NCBI GenBank assembly: GCA_023374045.1
Contig: CM041779.1
Span: 273,109,258 to 273,173,257 of the forward strand
Direction: 5' to 3'
DNA length: 64,000 nucleotides
From: Limonium bicolor
Lineage: Eukaryota > Streptophyta > Magnoliopsida > Caryophyllales > Plumbaginaceae
The position numbers and the translations under genes were made by a program. Below, one piece after another: positions 58,301 through 64,000 of this stretch. The notes below the pieces were generated by a model that was given only the letters and a program-made list of their open reading frames with translations, had not been told where the DNA came from and did no database searches. Each line of letters begins with the position of its first letter. Positions within the stretch are counted from its first letter, which is position 1.

Positions 58301-59185
58301 TAAATCCCGGTGGTGGGACGGAGTAGTCCCCGGGCCGAAGGTCATACCGACTTAACATGAGTAAAAGTAAGTAAGTAAGAATGAGTAAACAAGTATGGAA
58401 AAGTAAGTAAGTAAAGTAAGAGTAAGTAATGTGTAACGAGTAAAAGAGTAAATTGCATTCCGATTAACCCGGATGCGTAATTTGGCTAACCTTGTGAAGG
58501 TAAGTATTGTGTGTGCTATTGTATTGTTGTTTTGGATTGTGTATTGTACTGAGCGTGTTCGTATGATGTATGTAAAGCATGTGTGTATGAAATTAATGAA
58601 CTGCATGTACAGTCGACCTTAAATAGTCGGCGTGCCCTAGCTAGCACGCGGTATATGCGGAGTTTATGCGCAGCGTTTGCTGAGCCCCTTGGGGCGATGT
58701 TTTTACTACACGCAGGTCCTCGAGACGGGTGAAGACCATGAAGAGATTTATTTTGATTTCTTTTGTCTGTAAATGGATGAATTGTGAATGGTGTACTATG
58801 TCGTACACGGCTGTAGGTTTGTTAGCCGGTGTACCATAGGGTACGCCCTTTTTGGGATAATGAAAGGAACACGGAGATGGTGTAGATGAGTAGTTTGTAG
58901 AAACTCATTCTTTTGGGAAGATTGGAAAGGGATGTAATTAAATACTTTAATTACTCGGTAATCCAGCAATGTAAGTATATTATCTTTTGTATTTGGAACG
59001 TAATGTAGTAGCTCGGTATACTTAGGGCATCAGACTGTAACTGTAGGTAGTGTAAGTCTTGTTAGCCGTATGGGCGGTTAGCGGCGTTGTATCACCCGCC
59101 GTAGTAGTAGTATTTCCGCTGCGACGTAGTAGGATTAACAGGACGATTAGACGGTAAGCATAGGATCAACGGTGGGGGTGTTACA
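55341..59185 (+). mobile_element. Solo LTR, Ty3/gypsy (probably Tekay/Del), 3.8 kb
   Basis: From TGAAATACCCCG (55341) to GGGGGTGTTACA (59185), with AATAT duplications at 55336-55340 and 59186-59190. It holds the shared blocks ACGGTGAACGGTA (57848), GCTGAGCCCCTTGGGGC (58679) and TTTCCGCTGCGAC (59113), plus the hairpin array at 57213-57540. Non-coding. It interrupts the Athila-related fragment. Confidence 0.9.
57213..57540 (+). repeat. Hairpin minisatellite, 70-73-bp period, five units
   Basis: GGTCCRGGAC starts units at 57213, 57286, 57359, 57429 and 57502. Each has the inverted partner GACCCGGACC and the spacer motif CCGAGAGTT. Compare 27771-28022 and 3465-3785. Confidence 0.9.
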
Positions 59186-59571
59186 AATATAGACCTCATT
59201 CACTCGGTAGTTAAATCCTTCGGGGTGTCTTATCACCTAACTACCTAAGATTGTTACAAGGGTGGAGAGAAAGTATAAGGTGACAAACTAATTGGACTTT
59301 GATCGAAGTGTTCATTCAATTTTTGAATTGGATGATTGACTTAAAGTTACAGTTGGAGTTGTTAAGGTTCTGTTTCTCTTTGTTAAGCTTTCGAATGACT
59401 TCAAATTGTGTGTTTAAAGTTTTGCATTTGAAAACATGCGTACCCTATGATCTAACAAACTTGCAGCCTTTTCGTCTATGCTTTCCCCTTTGAGTTGAAT
59501 CCCGGTAGCTTGATTTGAACTTGTGATTAAAGGGTTCACTTAACTTAAGGACAAACAAAAGACAAGTGTCA

Positions 59572-59595
59572 GGGGGGGGGGGGGGGGGGGGGGGG
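59572..59595 (+). repeat. G homopolymer, 24 bp
   Basis: An uninterrupted run of 24 G at the point where the Athila-related fragment ends, at the position of its polypurine tract. True length may differ because long homopolymers are hard to sequence. Confidence 0.9.
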
Positions 59596-60101
59596 CAAAT
59601 TACCACTTCTCAAATAAGGGGCAAATTACTCCAGAAGTAGGGAATGATAATCAGAACATGGTGACATGAAACAAAAGCCAATTGAAGCTCCACCCGTCAA
59701 TTCTCAATATAAAAAACTTAATACACCCAGCAACTCTCTCAACTATAATACTTGTACAAATTTGACTCCTGAATCGACTTAAAGAAATGCTCGTCTATGA
59801 GTCCCTGTGCAGAGGGGGTCCATTTATTGGAAACAGGTCGGGGCATGAGAACAAAGTTTTTTTTTTCTTAGAGGAAGTTGAATTATTACCAAACCCCTGA
59901 AACACCTGAATAAATGTACTACATATATTTGCCTCCCGACTAATTAGTACATGATCAGAATAAGACACCAATGTTTTTTCACACAAACTGTAAACATAGT
60001 CACAGGACTCAAAACAGTGCTAGGTAGATCAACATAGATGACAAATCAAATGGCCACAAGTTGGTCAAAAATAGAACACTAGCTAAGAAAATGCTTTTTA
60101 C
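59596..60101. other. Downstream of RPL24
   Basis: GGGGCAAATTAC occurs twice (59592, 59618). Otherwise nothing is recognised; the 3' UTR of RPL24 lies in the right part. Confidence 0.5.
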
Positions 60102-61981
<1,880 letters not shown>

Positions 61982-62042
61982 GGTAACTCACACGTCTGAT
62001 CCCTCTTCTCCTCACAATCCTTCCAATTCCGGCGACGTTGCA

Positions 62043-62164
62043 AAACCCTAGACCATAGACAGACGACTGTTCTCTTTGTTATAAGTGCAAGACTTATCGA
62101 GAGTATTGCACCAGGGTTCCATTTGGGCCATGAATGTTTTGAGTGTTGAGCTTTATTGTGGGCC
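62043..62164 (-). promoter_or_regulatory. RPL24 promoter motifs: telo-box and two site II elements
   Basis: AAACCCTAG (telo-box) at 62043-62051 and TGGGCC (site II) at 62124-62129 and 62159-62164, 60-185 bp upstream of the RPL24 start codon. This pair coordinates ribosomal-protein genes with cell growth in plants. The transcription start cannot be fixed by eye. Confidence 0.7.
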
Positions 62165-63105
62165 TAGTAAGCAGTCGCGGATTAGTTTATCGGCCCTTTC
62201 TAAATGCACTCACTTTTAAAAGAAATTCTTATTATAGACAATTTAACTGTATTAAAACAATTTTTTTAGTATATTTCTTTCTATGCAATATTACATATTT
62301 ACATTTTAGTAATAAGTCTACATAGTACTGAGATTTATTGTACATTATATTTAAAAATATATTTATGAAAACTACTTTTCTCTAATAAAAAAATTTGGAC
62401 AAATTTCATAAATTTGCTTAATTCACATTTTCCACTGTGTTTTTAAAATTACACAAATAGCATTTAGTTTAATTAATTTCACAAGATACTACTTTGTCTT
62501 ATATTATGTTAATTTCACTCTTAAAGCCCTTGTAAAATGTTCAAAATACGATCATATTAGTTTAGGGAAGTAAGGAATTTCAGTGTACTACTCTATGGGC
62601 GTCTGTTTTCTAATTCAACTGGTTAACTAATATGAGGGCATATTAGACTTTTTAGAGGGGCTTTAATGATGAAGCTAACGGAATATGAGACAGAGTGGCA
62701 TCTGGTGAAATTAGTTAAAATTGAATGTTATCCAATGTAATTTTAAAAACATAGTGGAAACATGAATTAAAAAATGAAGGAATGTTTCATAAAATTTACC
62801 AAATATATATATTTTATGTCAATGCAAGTAAGATGCTTACATTTACATATAAAGAATTCTGACTATGTTTTTCCAGTCCCTCCTCCATTATTTTTGCTTT
62901 CAAATAAACGCCATCTATGTCATTATCTATATAGCAATTAAACTTGAAAATGTGAGGATGTTTAAAAGTGTATTAGTTTCCAATGTACAATGCAACTTGT
63001 TACTCCAAAACATAACCAAAGATGACTACATTATTTGTTGTGGTAGACTGAGAGAGTTGTTTAAATAATTATGGTTTAAATAATTAATTTTTTTATCAAT
63101 TTATA
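62165..63105. other. AT-rich intergenic sequence
   Basis: No exon-like sequence or repeat recognised. Confidence 0.5.
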
Positions 63106-63109
63106 CCTA

Positions 63110-63355
63110 TTTTCTTTTTGTTTTATTTGTTTGTTCTTTTTTTGTTTATGTGGGAACCCACAACCGCTGTTCTTAGAGTGCGCTCTAGGTAAAACCACGA
63201 GTGACGCGAGCGTCTGTAAACCACCACTTCGATCGGGTAAATCAATCAAGGCAGGCCCTATGCAATAGGCTATGATGAGAAAGTGAAGGTTCAAGGATTC
63301 AAACTCGAGACCAATTGATCCCATACCCCTTCCTTCACCAACTTGGAAGTCCACG
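63110..63355 (-). mobile_element. Probable tRNA-derived SINE
   Basis: On the minus strand it starts near 63355 with a loose A-box (TGGACTTCCAAGTTGGTGAA), then GAGTTTGAATCC, a B-box-like motif, about 45 bases later. A unique body follows, containing GTGGTTTTACCTAGAGCGCA, and an A-rich tail near 63110-63145. The length, about 245 bp, suits plant SINEs. No TSD was found, and the A-box is weak. Confidence 0.4.
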
Positions 63356-63639
63356 TTGGACTAGATTTTTTATTATTACTCAAACATAAATATTACATTT
63401 TATTTGTATATATATAGTTATTGGATTAATATTTACTATCAAATATAAACTATTAATTTATAATTCTAAGTTTATAGCTATTAGGTTACTTTTTACTCTA
63501 AAAGTAAAATGTGACATATATATTCATTTCCTTGTGATAGTGTTAAAAAAATTGCCTGCTTTAAACATAATTCTCGGGTCCGCCATTGTGTATATATGTG
63601 TTCAACTATATTTTAACAGGGCCTAACTATTTAATTTGC

Positions 63640-64000
63640 TACCTCATAATGTTTGTATACTGATATTATTAATACACTGTATTAGTGTCAAGGTTTCCGT
63701 GAGTAGAATCGTATTTTATATGCTCATTAATATGATTTTAAATATTATTATATGAATAATGTTTCCTTAATGTCAAATCTGCTTTGTACTCACGCCGGTA
63801 TTTATGTACATATTAGGTTATTTTTAATGTAGATCTTTAGTTATGATATTGTCACTTTGTTTTGGGACCTAGTTGGTTGCTTTCTTAGTCGTGGATGACT
63901 AGGTTGAGTTATCCTATTGCGCGCTACATAGGACATCCTTTTATATCTGTTATCACGAGCACTTCCCTGTTATGTATTTGGGGTCTTTGGACTAAATTTG
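63640..64000 (+). repeat. Unclassified LTR-like repeat, continues beyond the window
   Basis: 63867-63950 is related to 5352-5440 (GGGACCTAGTT...). Non-coding; border not seen. Confidence 0.4.

Larger units (their letters stand above)
52980..59571 (+). mobile_element. Athila-related element fragment (no LTRs), split by a solo LTR
   Basis: The coding part 53333-54609 is followed by 3' untranslated sequence that aligns with that of the Athila-type element: ACGTAATGAGGACATTGCTCT (55004 onward) with 25389 onward, and, past the solo LTR, a block at 59205-59270 matching 25745-25850 (CTTATCACCTAACTACCTAAG). The end near 59550 (GGACAAACAAAAGACAAGTG) corresponds to the polypurine region just before an Athila 3' LTR, but no LTR follows; a run of 24 G ends it. 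The left border is not defined; 52980 is an estimate just after the last kinesin exon. Confidence 0.6.

Overview
This window is nuclear DNA of a flowering plant, most likely a eudicot with a repeat-rich genome. The evidence is spliced nuclear genes with GT-AG introns (a two-LIM protein, 60S ribosomal protein L24 and a kinesin-7 fragment) among nested LTR retrotransposons of the plant lineages SIRE, Ale-like copia, Athila and probably Tekay/Del, plus CACTA DNA transposons. There are no operons, CRISPR arrays or prokaryotic signals. I cannot name the species.

Layout. 1-2623: minus-strand end of a SIRE-type copia element that has lost most of gag. 2624-5265: 3' part of a long gypsy-type LTR into which it is inserted. 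5266-6770: LTR-like and LINE-like debris. 6776-16259: complete but heavily mutated SIRE element with 812-bp LTRs and target-site duplication (TSD) AAGCC. 16265-19138 and 30450-31150: an older minus-strand copia, split by a gypsy solo LTR (19144-30444, TSD GATTC), which is itself split by an Athila-type gag-only element (20611-27709, TSD CTTAC). 31281-31675: five-unit 80-bp tandem array. 32525-33478: intact LIM gene, minus strand. 34189-36067: LINE-like ORF1 remnant. 36071-37282: CACTA-type MITE. 37766-47038: larger CACTA element (TSD TTT) carrying two bHLH gene fragments and interrupted by a 4.9-kb solo LTR (40329-45193, TSD AAGCT). 47284-52971: five intact exons of a kinesin-7 gene; the first intron holds a young antisense copia (47409-51348, identical 141-bp LTRs, 1213-residue ORF, no primer-binding site). 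About 52980-59571: Athila-related fragment interrupted by a solo LTR (55341-59185, TSD AATAT) and ending in a run of 24 G. 60102-61981: intact RPL24, minus strand, with telo-box and site II promoter motifs. 62165-64000: mostly unannotated sequence, a probable SINE, and the start of another LTR-like repeat.

How it fits together. Three host genes sit in a nested transposon field. LIM and RPL24 are intact. The kinesin lacks most of its motor and all of its distal tail, although its remaining exons are open. Recovered TSDs give a clear order of insertion. The most unusual items are the LTR-gag fusion element whose start codon spans the junction, the CACTA element with two different bHLH-derived fragments, the gag-only Athila derivative, and the 72-bp hairpin minisatellites at about the same place in three related gypsy LTRs. 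All identifications come from reading the sequence; no database search was run.
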